Made by a program: the position numbers and the translations under genes. Shown here one piece after another: positions 7,421 through 15,259 of a stretch of 64,000 nucleotides of DNA. Source of the DNA: Paludifilum halophilum (lineage in GTDB: Bacteria > Bacillota > Bacilli > Thermoactinomycetales > DSM-45169); assembly GCF_002245355.1 (NCBI RefSeq), contig NZ_NOWF01000008.1, positions 1 to 64,000 on the forward strand, written 5' to 3'. How positions within the stretch are numbered: the first letter of the stretch is position 1; the number at the start of each line of letters is the position of its first letter. Below the pieces are notes generated by a model. The model saw nothing but the letters and a program-made list of their open reading frames with translations, did no database searches and was not told the DNA's origin.

Positions 7421-9527
7421 AAAACAAGTCTATCGGGTAAAAGGCTTCACTTGTGCGAACTGTGCCGCCCAATTTGAAACCAATGTCAAGAAAATCCCCG
7501 GCGTTGTCGATGCGCAGGTGAACTTCGGCGCTTCCAAGTTGACGGTGGTAGGACAGCCGACTGTGGAAGAACTGGAGAAAGCCGGCGCCTTTGAGAACTT
7601 GAAAATCCTTTCGGAGCGACAGAAAGACCCGGTGGAAAAAGTTCCTTTTTGCAAAAAGAAAGGGAACCTTCGGGTTCTGGGATCCGCAGGATTGCTGTTG
7701 ATCGGTTGGCTTTTCAGCCTCACCCACGGAGAGGGGAGTCTTTCCTCTGTTCTCCTCTATGCCGCTTCCATGATCTTGGGTGGTTATTCCTTGTTTCTTC
7801 AGGGGCTGCGAAACCTCTCTCATCTTCAGTTTGACATGAGGACCCTCATGACGATCGCCATTTTAGGGGCCGCCGCGATCGGAGAATGGGGGGAAGGAGC
7901 GACAGTCGTCATTCTGTTTGCGATCAGCGAAGCCTTGGAGACTTATTCGATGGACAAAGCCCGCCAATCCATCCGTTCCTTGATGGATATTGCGCCTAAA
8001 CAAGCCCTGATCCGCCGGGGCGATGAAGAAATGACGGTTCCGGTGGAAGAGATTCAGGTCCGGGATCGGATGATTGTGAAGCCGGGTGAAAAACTGGCCA
8101 TGGACGGAGTGATCGTCAAAGGAAGTTCCGCCCTCAACCAGGCGGCTATCACCGGGGAATCGATTCCGGTGGACAAAACCGTTGCGGATGAGGTTTTTGC
8201 CGGTACCCTGAATGGGGAAGGAGTTCTGGAAGTTGAAGTGACCAAACGGGTGGAGGACACGACGATCGCCAAGATCATTCACCTGGTGGAAGAGGCGCAA
8301 GCGGAACGGGCGCCCTCGCAAGCTTTTGTGGACCGCTTCGCAAAGATTTATACTCCAGCGATTGTGATCGCCGGATTGGCCTTGGCCGTCGTCCCCCCGC
8401 TCTTTTTCCAGGCGGGTTGGAGCGAATGGATTTACCGGGGACTTGCTCTCCTGGTGGTAGGCTGTCCCTGTGCGCTTGTCATTTCTACCCCGGTTTCGAT
8501 CGTCACTGCCATTGGGAATGCCGCCAGAAACGGAGTGCTCATCAAGGGGGGCATCCATCTGGAGGAAGCAGGGACCCTCGATATCATCGCCTTTGACAAA
8601 ACGGGGACTCTTACGGAAGGTGTCCCCGAGGTGACCGACCTGATTGTCTTTGGCCCGGAGGAGGAATACCTCTCGATCGCGGCCGCCATCGAGAAAAACT
8701 CTCAGCACCCGTTGGCTTTGGCGCTCATGCGGAAAGCGGAAGAGAAATCCCTCCCCTTCCATACTCGGTCCGTTGAAGACTTCACTTCGTTGACGGGGAA
8801 AGGGGTGCAGGCTACGGTCGAAGGAACCTTGTACTACGTGGGAAGCCCCGGTTTGTTCCAAGAGATGTGGGACGATGGGATCGACAATGACCAATCGGAT
8901 ACCATCCTCCGGTTGCAGCAGGAAGGGAAAACGGTAATCATACTGGGGACGGAAGAGCGTCTCCTGGCAATCATCGCTGTCGCCGATCCGATCCGGAAAA
9001 GTAGTCGGGAGGTCATTCGACGTTTGCAGCAATTGGGGATTCGGAAAACGATCATGTTGACTGGGGACAATCCAGCCACGGCAAAATCCATCGGGCAGAA
9101 GCTGGAGGTTGGTGAAATCCAGGCAGAACTCCTTCCGCAACAGAAGTTGGAAGTTATCAAAAACCTTCGATCCAATGGGACGGGGGTCGCAATGGTCGGC
9201 GACGGAGTCAATGATGCTCCCGCTTTGGCCGCTTCCACGGTTGGTATTGCCATGGGAGGTGCCGGGACAGATACGGCTCTGGAAACAGCCGATATCGCCT
9301 TGATGGCCGACGACCTGGGAAAACTCCCCTATACCATCCGGTTGAGCCGGAAAGCTCTTCAGATCATCAAACAGAACATTATATTTTCCTTGGTCATTAA
9401 AGCCGTTGCATTGCTGTTGATTGTCCCCGGGTGGCTGACGTTATGGATGGCGATTTTCGCGGATATGGGAGCCACGTTGATGGTCACTCTGAACGGTCTA
9501 CGGTTACTTAAACGGCGGGAAGCTTAA
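7404..9527 (+). CDS. cadA: Cadmium/zinc/lead-exporting P1B-type ATPase
   Basis: 707 residues starting at TTG 7404 after AAGGAGATG, inside the end of cadC. In order: one N-terminal HMA domain with FTCANCA (CxxC) at about 14-20; membrane segments with the metal-site CPC in [10 protein letters not shown]; the phosphorylation motif DKTGTLT; HP in NSQHPLAL; and GDGVNDAPA before the last two helices. Length and motifs are those of Zn/Cd/Pb exporters (P1B-2). It is translationally coupled to cadC and regulated by it. Confidence 0.95.
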   Translation: MEQANEKQVYRVKGFTCANCAAQFETNVKKIPGVVDAQVNFGASKLTVVGQPTVEELEKAGAFENLKILSERQKDPVEKVPFCKKKGNLRVLGSAGLLLIGWLFSLTHGEGSLSSVLLYAASMILGGYSLFLQGLRNLSHLQFDMRTLMTIAILGAAAIGEWGEGATVVILFAISEALETYSMDKARQSIRSLMDIAPKQALIRRGDEEMTVPVEEIQVRDRMIVKPGEKLAMDGVIVKGSSALNQAAITGESIPVDKTVADEVFAGTLNGEGVLEVEVTKRVEDTTIAKIIHLVEEAQAERAPSQAFVDRFAKIYTPAIVIAGLALAVVPPLFFQAGWSEWIYRGLALLVVGCPCALVISTPVSIVTAIGNAARNGVLIKGGIHLEEAGTLDIIAFDKTGTLTEGVPEVTDLIVFGPEEEYLSIAAAIEKNSQHPLALALMRKAEEKSLPFHTRSVEDFTSLTGKGVQATVEGTLYYVGSPGLFQEMWDDGIDNDQSDTILRLQQEGKTVIILGTEERLLAIIAVADPIRKSSREVIRRLQQLGIRKTIMLTGDNPATAKSIGQKLEVGEIQAELLPQQKLEVIKNLRSNGTGVAMVGDGVNDAPALAASTVGIAMGGAGTDTALETADIALMADDLGKLPYTIRLSRKALQIIKQNIIFSLVIKAVALLLIVPGWLTLWMAIFADMGATLMVTLNGLRLLKRREA

Positions 9528-9624
9528 ACCGATAGCACATCTCCTGCTGATCGGGATTTGTTTGTATTTGTTGCAATAAAGGATGTGGAATATCCTGTAT
9601 GCGGTGTAACGGACGGAATCAAGC

Positions 9625-9654
9625 GAAGCCCTCGTCGATCTCGGCGAGGGCTTC
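9625..9654 (+). terminator. Probable terminator after cadA
   Basis: GAAGCCCTCG / CGAGGGCTTC stem with a short AT-poor tail. The hairpin is strong but there is no clear T-run, and the tail leads straight into the first copy of the tandem duplication. Confidence 0.5.
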
Positions 9655-9656
9655 AT

Positions 9657-9904
9657 TCGGTCTTTCTGTAATCGAATGTATGATACAATAGGTAGTAAAA
9701 AAGTAAGAATCATAAATATCCCTTAAGAGGTGGATTGATGTATCACGTCTACCGAATTCGTTCAAAAAATCAGGTTACCTTCGGTCTTTCTGTAATCGAA
9801 TGTATGATACAATAGGTAGTAAAAAAGTAAGAATCATAAATATCCCTTAAGAGGTGGATTGATGTATCACGTCTACCGAATTCGTTCAAAAAATCAGGTT
9901 ACCT
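9657..9904 (+). repeat. Perfect 124-bp tandem duplication (2 copies)
   Basis: 9657-9780 and 9781-9904 are identical over 124 bp, beginning TCGGTCTTTCTGTAATCG and ending CAGGTTACCT. Each copy contains a promoter-like stretch (TATGATACAAT), a GAGGTGG ribosome site, an ATG and the first 14 codons of an AbrB-like gene. Only the second copy continues into the gene body; the first reads through into the repeat junction and stops after about 25 codons. Confidence 0.97.
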
Positions 9905-10052
9905 TACCCAAACAGTTCGAGATCTTTTGGATGTTCGTGTGGGGGATTATATCACCTATTCCATTGAAGATGGTCGGGTTTACGTGACCAAAGCGGGCCT
10001 GATCCCCTTTGATGAAGTTCGGAAACTAAAAGGCAAACAAAAGTCGGATTAA
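9862..10052 (+). pseudogene. AbrB/SpoVT-like DNA-binding protein, frameshifted
   Basis: From ATG 9862 the frame reads MYHVYRIRSKNQVTLPKQ, the swapped-hairpin AbrB N-terminus, then shifts. From about 9915 the next frame reads RDLLDVRVGDYITYS and on to KGKQKSD at 10052, which completes the usual AbrB fold. One G missing in ACAGTTCG accounts for it. Intact length would be about 63 residues, like MazE/AbrB-type regulators or antitoxins; no toxin gene follows. Sequencing error cannot be excluded. Confidence 0.7.
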
Positions 10053-10063
10053 GGTAGGAAACT

Positions 10064-10390
10064 ATGTGGAAAGCGATCGGATTATTTTTTCTTGCCGGAG
10101 TTGCTGAAATCGGAGGCGGTTATCTCGTTTGGTTGTGGCTTAGAGAAGGAAAGTCGGCAACTTGGGGACTCATCGGCGGATTGGTTTTGTTTCTGTACGG
10201 AGTGATTGCCACTTTTCAAGCCTTTCCTTCTTTCAGTCGCGTATATGCCGCTTATGGAGGAGTGTTTATCTTGTTGTCGATACTGTGGGGCTGGGGGATT
10301 GACCAAAAAAGCCCTGATCAGTACGACTGGATCGGTGCCGGTATTTGTCTGATTGGAGTTGCTATCATGCTCTGGGCTCCCCGAAATTAG
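10064..10390 (+). CDS. YnfA family membrane protein (UPF0060)
   Basis: 108 residues with four hydrophobic helices. It matches UPF0060 throughout, including [18 protein letters not shown] at the N-terminus, [15 protein letters not shown] in the third helix and [20 protein letters not shown] at the end. It is related to small multidrug transporters, but its substrate is not known. It starts 11 nt after the broken AbrB-like gene and 52 nt before a YitT gene, so the three may be co-transcribed. Confidence 0.92.
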   Translation: MWKAIGLFFLAGVAEIGGGYLVWLWLREGKSATWGLIGGLVLFLYGVIATFQAFPSFSRVYAAYGGVFILLSILWGWGIDQKSPDQYDWIGAGICLIGVAIMLWAPRN

Positions 10391-10442
10391 GGATGGGAAA
10401 ATCCGCGGGTTCAGAAGGTGTGGAAAACAAAGGAGATGACAA

Positions 10443-11288
10443 ATGAAACGATTTTGGGAATATCTCTCCTTGACCGTTGGTTCATTCGCTGTCGCCGTCG
10501 GATTGGAACTGATTCTGGCTCCCAACGGTTTGGTGGATGGCGGGGTAACCGCCGTTGCGATTATGTCCAATAAGCTCTGGGGAATTCCGCTCTGGGTGGT
10601 CTTTCTCGGACTCAATCTTCCGATTCTGCTGTTCACTGCCAGAGTGACCGGGAAAAGGTTTGTCATTCGCACCCTCTACGCCAATGCAGTTACGGCTGTG
10701 GGGCTGATTATATTTCGACCGATCCCGCCCATCACGACTTCAGAAGTTTTGATTGTTCTCTATGGAGGGCTTCTCTTGGGATTGGGAATCGGTTTTGTGG
10801 TTAAAATCGGGGGAGCGATTGACGGAACCGAGATGCTCGCTGTCTGGTTTCACAAACGCTTCCACATTCCCATCAGCACATTTCTCCTGGCTCTCAATGC
10901 AGTGATTTTTACGGCTGCGGCTTTTGTTTACACCCTGGAAAAAGCGATGCTTTCTTTGGCGGTTTTCTACATCGTGACCAAAATGATCGATTTTGTAATG
11001 GATGGTCTGAACCAGGCGAAATCCGTGATGATTATCTCGGAGAAGCCGGAAGAAGTGGGAAAACGGTTGGTTCATGATTTGGAAGTTTCCCTGACTTTTC
11101 TTCGCGGAGAGGGTGGGTACTCCGGCGACGAAAAACGAATCATTTATTGCATCGTGGACCGCTTAGAGTATCCCAAACTAAAAGAACTGGTGTTGGAAAC
11201 GGATCCTGGGGCGATTATGGAAGCGTCTTATGTCGCGGAAACCGCCGGCGTCGAATACAAATCTCTGTTTCCGTATTATAAAAGCTGA
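10443..11288 (+). CDS. YitT family protein (DUF161 + DUF2179)
   Basis: 281 residues. Five to six membrane segments (DUF161, about 8-190, with LILAPNGLVDGGVTAVAIMS and GGAIDGTEMLAV) are followed by a soluble DUF2179 domain (about 200-280, LRGEGGYSGDEKRIIYCIVDRLEYPKLK). It starts after AAAGGAGATGACAA. Family function is unclear. A second full copy is at 30425-31309, and a fragment of a third, closer to that copy, follows this gene. Confidence 0.9.
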   Translation: MKRFWEYLSLTVGSFAVAVGLELILAPNGLVDGGVTAVAIMSNKLWGIPLWVVFLGLNLPILLFTARVTGKRFVIRTLYANAVTAVGLIIFRPIPPITTSEVLIVLYGGLLLGLGIGFVVKIGGAIDGTEMLAVWFHKRFHIPISTFLLALNAVIFTAAAFVYTLEKAMLSLAVFYIVTKMIDFVMDGLNQAKSVMIISEKPEEVGKRLVHDLEVSLTFLRGEGGYSGDEKRIIYCIVDRLEYPKLKELVLETDPGAIMEASYVAETAGVEYKSLFPYYKS

Positions 11289-11298
11289 GATTTGGAGT

Positions 11299-11403
11299 AA
11301 ACTCGTCCCAACGATTATCATCGACGATGGCATTGTCGGAGTCTCTATGATTCTTTCCCACTTGAGTGGTCTTCCCTTGGGGGTTAAAGGGAGGACACTT
11401 TAA
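11299..11403 (+). pseudogene. Fragment of a second YitT-type gene
   Basis: About 34 codons ending at TAA 11401 read LVPTIIIDDGIVGVSMIL then SHLSGLPLG. This aligns with residues about 26-50 of the YitT protein encoded at 30425-31309 (LVPNKVIDGGIVGVSIIL), not with the gene just upstream. No start codon or later domain remains, so it is a leftover of a lost paralogue. Confidence 0.65.
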
Positions 11404-11436
11404 GAAGCGCAATATTCACTAGAAAGTAGGGGAACG

Positions 11437-11604
11437 ATGGCGACTTGTTCGGCCTGTAAGGGGAAAGGAAAGATCAAAACGATGTTGCCGTTGCCAATGG
11501 AAGTTCCTTGCGCTTATTGTGGTGGAACTGGAAAGAAACCTAAACAGGGTAAAAAACAAGAAACCTTCTTCGAGCGACTGAAAAAAACGTTTCTTAACCG
11601 CTAA
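11437..11604 (+). CDS. Small DnaJ-like zinc-finger protein (55 aa)
   Basis: ATG 11437 follows a GTAGGGG ribosome site. The product has CSACKGKGK at residues 4-12 and CAYCGGTGK at 25-33, two CxxCxGxG motifs forming one DnaJ-type zinc finger, with a basic amphipathic tail (FFERLKKTFLNR). It has its own terminator. Such isolated CxxCxGxG proteins occur in Bacilli without known function. It is too short for most gene-length cut-offs but coding looks convincing. Confidence 0.75.
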   Translation: MATCSACKGKGKIKTMLPLPMEVPCAYCGGTGKKPKQGKKQETFFERLKKTFLNR

Positions 11605-11630
11605 AGCCAACCGGTAAAGGTTGGCTTTTT
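11605..11630 (+). terminator. Terminator after the small zinc-finger gene
   Basis: AGCCAACC / GGTTGGCT stem, six-base loop, TTTT. Confidence 0.9.
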
Positions 11631-11652
11631 AATAAATCCTACTAAATCCTAC

Positions 11653-11702
11653 GCGATGGAACCCAACCCCCGATCACCAAGGGTGTGCTAAATCATAACG
11701 TC
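11653..11702 (+). repeat. Degenerate element, related to 30370-30422
   Basis: TGGAACCCAACCCCCGATCA and the following CCAAGGGTGTGCTAAAT resemble the segment at 30375-30422 at roughly 80 percent. Both end in CACCAAGG-TGTGCTAAA. They may be the same (right) end of an insertion sequence or a small intergenic repeat; no transposase is near. Confidence 0.35.
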
Positions 11703-11824
11703 TTTGGGGATCCTAACGGAGAAAGGTTTCGACTCATTTCATGGAATGGGGATTTTGATGACTCCCATTACATACGAGGCTCCCATCTGATACATCCTTT
11801 ACAAAAGGGAGGAGGGTTTGGGAA

Positions 11825-12184
11825 ATCAAACATTTAATCGTACTGGCTGTAAAGTTTATAATGGCTTGGGTGATCCTTACCCTTTTTTTTGCTTGGACCA
11901 ACTTCACCGTCGTGGATGTGACATGGATCAGTCTCATCATAGGAGTGATCAGCTATTTGATTGGCGATTTATGGTTGCTTCCTCGAGTGAATAATACAGT
12001 GGCTACAGTGGCCGATTTTGGTTTGGCCGCAATCGTCATCGGGTGGATCGCCATTCAATGGTTTGGAATGGATGTCAATACCATCAATGTCGGCTTAATT
12101 TTCGGTTCCGCTGTATTTATCGCTGTGGGTGAGTGGATCCTTCATGTCTATTACCAACGCAAAGTCTTGAAACAACCCATTTAA
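11825..12184 (+). CDS. DUF2512 (YndM-like) membrane protein
   Basis: Four hydrophobic segments. From ATG 11861 the product is 107 residues, but the family N-terminus (KHLIVLAVKFIM) is encoded in frame upstream, beginning at ATC 11825, eight bases after GGAGGG. The usual MKHL start therefore appears as ATC-AAA-CAT-TTA, an ATG-to-ATC change. Either the gene uses a rare ATC start, or it starts at 11861 with a shortened first helix. The rest (DLWLLPRVNNTVATVADFGLA) is standard. Function is unknown. A related gene lies at 48050. Confidence 0.8.
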   Translation: MKHLIVLAVKFIMAWVILTLFFAWTNFTVVDVTWISLIIGVISYLIGDLWLLPRVNNTVATVADFGLAAIVIGWIAIQWFGMDVNTINVGLIFGSAVFIAVGEWILHVYYQRKVLKQPI

Positions 12185-12338
12185 ATCAGGCTGCGCAGAG
12201 ATTTTCCTTCTCGCGCAAATATCTTGAACCTCCTTTTGAACCGGGGTCATGGCCGTTTGAATGGGGGTGCGAGAAGGGTTGTCTAAAATCGTACGATAAA
12301 TCGTATGCGCGACTCAAAAATATCCTTAAGGATGGCGG

Positions 12339-12848
12339 CTAATAGGGCATGGAAAGAGCGTTCATCGCGTTTCGAACATCTGTTTGGAGCAGTTGATTCA
12401 GATTATAAGAGGGATAAAGCCCCCGGCAAAGCATGTAGTAAAAAACCATGCCGTGAAGTTGGACCGCAGCCATCATTTGTTTGGCCAGTACCTGACGAAG
12501 CGCCGGTGTCGCTGTTTCCGTAATGGCGATGGCATAGCTTCGTACCGAGGTTTTGGCAAGCGCCAAGAGATCCCCGGCATAAAAGGCCGCATCTCCGTGG
12601 CTTTCCACTTGGCCATCGTCGGCGACACGCGGGGCCGCGGGATAAAAGGCCAATAGTTCACGAAGGTTGTTACTGAGAGCTTGAATGGAGCAAGCGTAAA
12701 GGTTTTTCAGTTCGGGATCCCTCACTTTTCGAATCGACTTCTTCAGCTTGATTAAACCAACTGCTTGGAAAGCGACCAACTCGTGCATGTCTAGGGTTTC
12801 ATGCCATGCTAAGTGCCCCATTCTCGGTTGAGGAATTTGCGGTTCCAT
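12339..12848 (-). CDS. Spore coat protein, CotF family
   Basis: 169 residues from ATG 12848, chosen because AAGGGAGTGA lies eight bases upstream; a longer frame to 12878 lacks such a site. The N-terminal half has the CotF pattern [20 protein letters not shown] and [24 protein letters not shown]. The C-terminal half ([31 protein letters not shown]) is the second helical unit. These proteins are assembled in the coat of the endospore, which supports a spore-forming host. It is a single gene, probably expressed late in the mother cell. Confidence 0.85.
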   Translation of the reverse strand: MEPQIPQPRMGHLAWHETLDMHELVAFQAVGLIKLKKSIRKVRDPELKNLYACSIQALSNNLRELLAFYPAAPRVADDGQVESHGDAAFYAGDLLALAKTSVRSYAIAITETATPALRQVLAKQMMAAVQLHGMVFYYMLCRGLYPSYNLNQLLQTDVRNAMNALSMPY

Positions 12849-13072
12849 GACGATCACTCCCTTGTCGTTATCCATCATCAGCCTATGGATATGAAAGGGA
12901 AATGGTTCCTGTTTCTGGACAGGTCCTTTAGGCCTCTTTTTGTTCCGGAAATACTCCGGATGAAAAACATAAACGGTTTATCGGGTGAAGAAGGGCTGAT
13001 GTCCGGCGCAAGTTTGTATACAGGACATATGATGGCTTTGAAATAAACCCTTCGCTTACCACCACAACAACA

Positions 13073-13104
13073 CCAGCCATTTCCATTGATTGGGAAATGG
13101 CTGG
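13073..13104 (-). terminator. Terminator after the DJ-1/PfpI gene
   Basis: Perfect 12-bp stem CCAGCCATTTCC / GGAAATGGCTGG with an 8-nt loop and a TG-rich tail, about 35 bp past the stop of the minus-strand gene. Confidence 0.75.
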
Positions 13105-13139
13105 TTGTTGGCTTCAGGCCCAACGTGATCATCGGGCAT

Positions 13140-13814
13140 TTATTTCTCTTGTAAAGCCTTTACAAGTTCCTTTCCAAACCGTTCGGATGACATGGGATCG
13201 CGGCCAGTCACAATTTGGTCGTCCGCCCAAATAACGACTTCTTTTTCATCCATATGGGGGGCATATTCCGCCGTCTTTCTCATTTCCTGTTCGAGACTGA
13301 ACGGAAGAATGTCCAGCAAACCTTCCGGCTCCCAGGCATCCGGGTAACCGGTTACTTTTTTTCCGGCGATGATGTTTTCCCCATTCGGACGTTGGGTCCA
13401 CAATAAGGGGGCCGGTCCGTGACAAACCGCCGCCACTATGCCTTTTTGGTCGTAAATCGAGTTGATCAAACGGTGCAAATCTTCATTTTTGGCCAAGTCA
13501 TACATGGCACCGTGACCGCCAACCACCATAATTGCATCGTACTCGCTTGGACGGACCTCTGAAAGCTTTTGTGTCTCATCGGTTTTTCCTGATTCATAAA
13601 GGGCCCTATAGGTTCCTTCGGGATCATACTCTTTACTGATACTAACTTCATCAATTTTGGGTTTACCGCCGAGAGGCGAAGCCAAATCAACTTGGTGACC
13701 CGCCTTTTCTAACAGTTGCATAGGAGCAAATAATTCTTCTCCCCACCATCCCGTTTCATAATTGTTTTCCTCATCTTTATATCCGCTTGATAGGACAGCC
13801 AGCACTTTTGCCAT
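13140..13814 (-). CDS. DJ-1/PfpI (Hsp31-like) family protein
   Basis: 224 residues. The nucleophile elbow AAVCHGP with its Cys at about residue 130 is preceded by the conserved VVGGHGAMYDL. The catalytic Glu region (GWWGEELFAP, about 23-32) and the late insert (VTGYPDAWEPEG) match the Hsp31/glyoxalase III-like subgroup rather than the proteases. The likely role is detoxification of methylglyoxal or electrophile stress. It is divergent from an HxlR regulator with a palindrome between them, an arrangement typical of electrophile-sensing YodB/HypR-type pairs. Confidence 0.88.
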   Translation of the reverse strand: MAKVLAVLSSGYKDEENNYETGWWGEELFAPMQLLEKAGHQVDLASPLGGKPKIDEVSISKEYDPEGTYRALYESGKTDETQKLSEVRPSEYDAIMVVGGHGAMYDLAKNEDLHRLINSIYDQKGIVAAVCHGPAPLLWTQRPNGENIIAGKKVTGYPDAWEPEGLLDILPFSLEQEMRKTAEYAPHMDEKEVVIWADDQIVTGRDPMSSERFGKELVKALQEK

Positions 13815-13897
13815 GAATCTAATACCTCCTTTACTGTAGTTGTGTTCAGTCTAGAATATCAATATACTGTAAACAAGTACTTACTTTTTTGTGCAAT

Positions 13898-13915
13898 AGT
13901 ATCCTTAAGGATACT
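13898..13915. promoter_or_regulatory. Perfect 18-bp palindrome, likely HxlR operator
   Basis: AGTATCCTTAAGGATACT is a perfect dyad in the divergent control region between the PfpI gene and the HxlR gene. Tandem AGTACTTACTTTTTT just before it is also typical of HxlR-controlled promoters. The core TATCCTTAAGGAT recurs at 12321-12333. Confidence 0.55.
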
Positions 13916-13942
13916 GCAAGTCATCGTAGGGGGACAGGGAAT

Positions 13943-14314
13943 ATGAGTAGCAACAAACTGGAAAGAAAAAAAACGGTAATGCCTGATGGGAAAATCTATA
14001 ACATCCCTATAGAAGCGACGATCGAGGTCATGGGCGGGAAATGGAAGTCTATCATTATTTATCATTTGCAAGAAGGGACCAAACGATTTAATGAATTAAA
14101 AAGATTAATCCCCAACATCACTCAAAAAATGTTGACCCAGCAGCTGCGGGAACTCGAACAAGATGAGATCGTGAACCGGTACGTATACGCCGAAGTCCCG
14201 CCAAAAGTGGAATATTCCTTGACTGAATACGGAAAAACGCTGCAAGACATTTTAGACCAAATGTGCAGTTGGGGGATTCGCCATATTGAGAAACAGAAAA
14301 AGGCAAAAGGCTGA
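13943..14314 (+). CDS. HxlR-family transcriptional regulator
   Basis: 123 residues from ATG 13943 (AGGGAAT upstream). A longer frame from 13889 would run through the operator and is rejected. Winged helix with [42 protein letters not shown] and the wing [16 protein letters not shown]. HxlR proteins commonly sense electrophiles through a conserved Cys near the N-terminus; here the only Cys is late (QMCSWGI), so that mode is uncertain. It probably controls the divergent DJ-1/PfpI gene. Confidence 0.88.
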   Translation: MSSNKLERKKTVMPDGKIYNIPIEATIEVMGGKWKSIIIYHLQEGTKRFNELKRLIPNITQKMLTQQLRELEQDEIVNRYVYAEVPPKVEYSLTEYGKTLQDILDQMCSWGIRHIEKQKKAKG

Positions 14315-14374
14315 GAAGACCTCTTTGAAGCGGTTTCACGGGTAGTTCCGACCCATTGATTGGAGGAAGGTAAA

Positions 14375-14881
14375 ATGAAATTCCCGTGAAAAAAACGAAG
14401 GAAAGAAGCGCTGAGCGAGGAAATACTCAAAAAAAAGGACGGGAGTCATGATTCAACATCACAGAATATTAGTGAAGAAGCTTATGATGTAAAGGAAAAG
14501 CCGCCTCGTCTTGCCGGACAAAACTTTACGGATGTAGTGGAAGAGTTAATCAAGGAACACGAAAAGAAGGGTGGGTTTGATAAACTGCCGGGAAAAGGAA
14601 AGCCGATTGATGCAAAGTATTTAAAGGGAGATGTTTTCACCGGTATTATCAAACATAATCATGTCCTCCCGCCCTGGTTGGAGCTTCAGCACGAAATTCG
14701 CGACGCCATTCGCGGTTTGTTCACTCAGATGGAACGTAAAGAGGATGTTGACCTACCAAATGAAATAAGGACCATTAACCAAAAGATTCTTCACTATAAT
14801 AAAATCGTTCCCCGTTCGATTTTACGTAAGAGCGTGTTGCGTACTGACAATATTTCGGAATGCCTTAAGGAATGGGAATAG
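14375..14881 (+). pseudogene. DUF1992 protein with in-frame TGA at codon 5
   Basis: ATG 14375 has an excellent site (GGAGGAAGG) and opens MKFP, then TGA (14387-14389). The same frame continues without a further stop for 164 codons to 14881 and contains the DUF1992 domain (VVEELIKEHEKKGGFDKLPG, then KGKPID, related to DNAJC28). Reading Trp (TGG) at the stop gives a normal basic N-terminus. Translation could restart at GTG 14537, giving a 114-residue protein with the whole domain. It is either a nonsense mutation or a one-base error. Confidence 0.65.
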
Positions 14882-14919
14882 TGGGTCTCGGATCGCGTCC
14901 CCCTTATTAACACCGAATG

Positions 14920-14953
14920 AAGACCATCCCAAGTCAATGGGATGGTCTTTTTG
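14920..14953 (+). terminator. Terminator after the DUF1992 gene
   Basis: AGACCATCCC / GGGATGGTCT stem followed by TTTTTG. Confidence 0.9.
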
Positions 14954-14954
14954 C

Positions 14955-15259
14955 AATTTTTTCTCACATGGATTCGACGGTGCTTTCCGATCTCAATCAT
15001 CTTTTTTACTATGGGTTGATTGGAAAACAACTGAATGATTAAGGGTTATTTCGATGCCTATAAATATTTGGAGAGTCAGAAGTTTCTCGGTAAAAATCGC
15101 GATGTCGAGAACAACAGTCCATCCTTTACTTGGATGGGCTGTAGATCATCATGTTGACGGACCATTATTTCGATAAATCCGGCGAATTAAAAAAGGAAAA
15201 AATATTTCCTTATCGAATGATATTAACGATTGTTTATGATTTCTGAGAGGAGGAATAAG
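14955..15259. other. Gene-free stretch
   Basis: AT-rich, about 300 bp. It contains a CAGTCCATCC / GGATGGGCTG hairpin (15117-15144) without a T-run, and short frames with no ribosome site. I see no supported gene; it probably holds the promoter of the GH3 gene. Confidence 0.4.

Noticed and set aside
12878..13132. 84-codon minus-strand frame
   Set aside because: Spans a terminator, no ribosome site, and composition is not protein-like.
14387..14389. TGA at codon 5 of the DUF1992 gene as selenocysteine
   Set aside because: Position in a basic N-terminus, no SECIS-like hairpin after it, and no family precedent.
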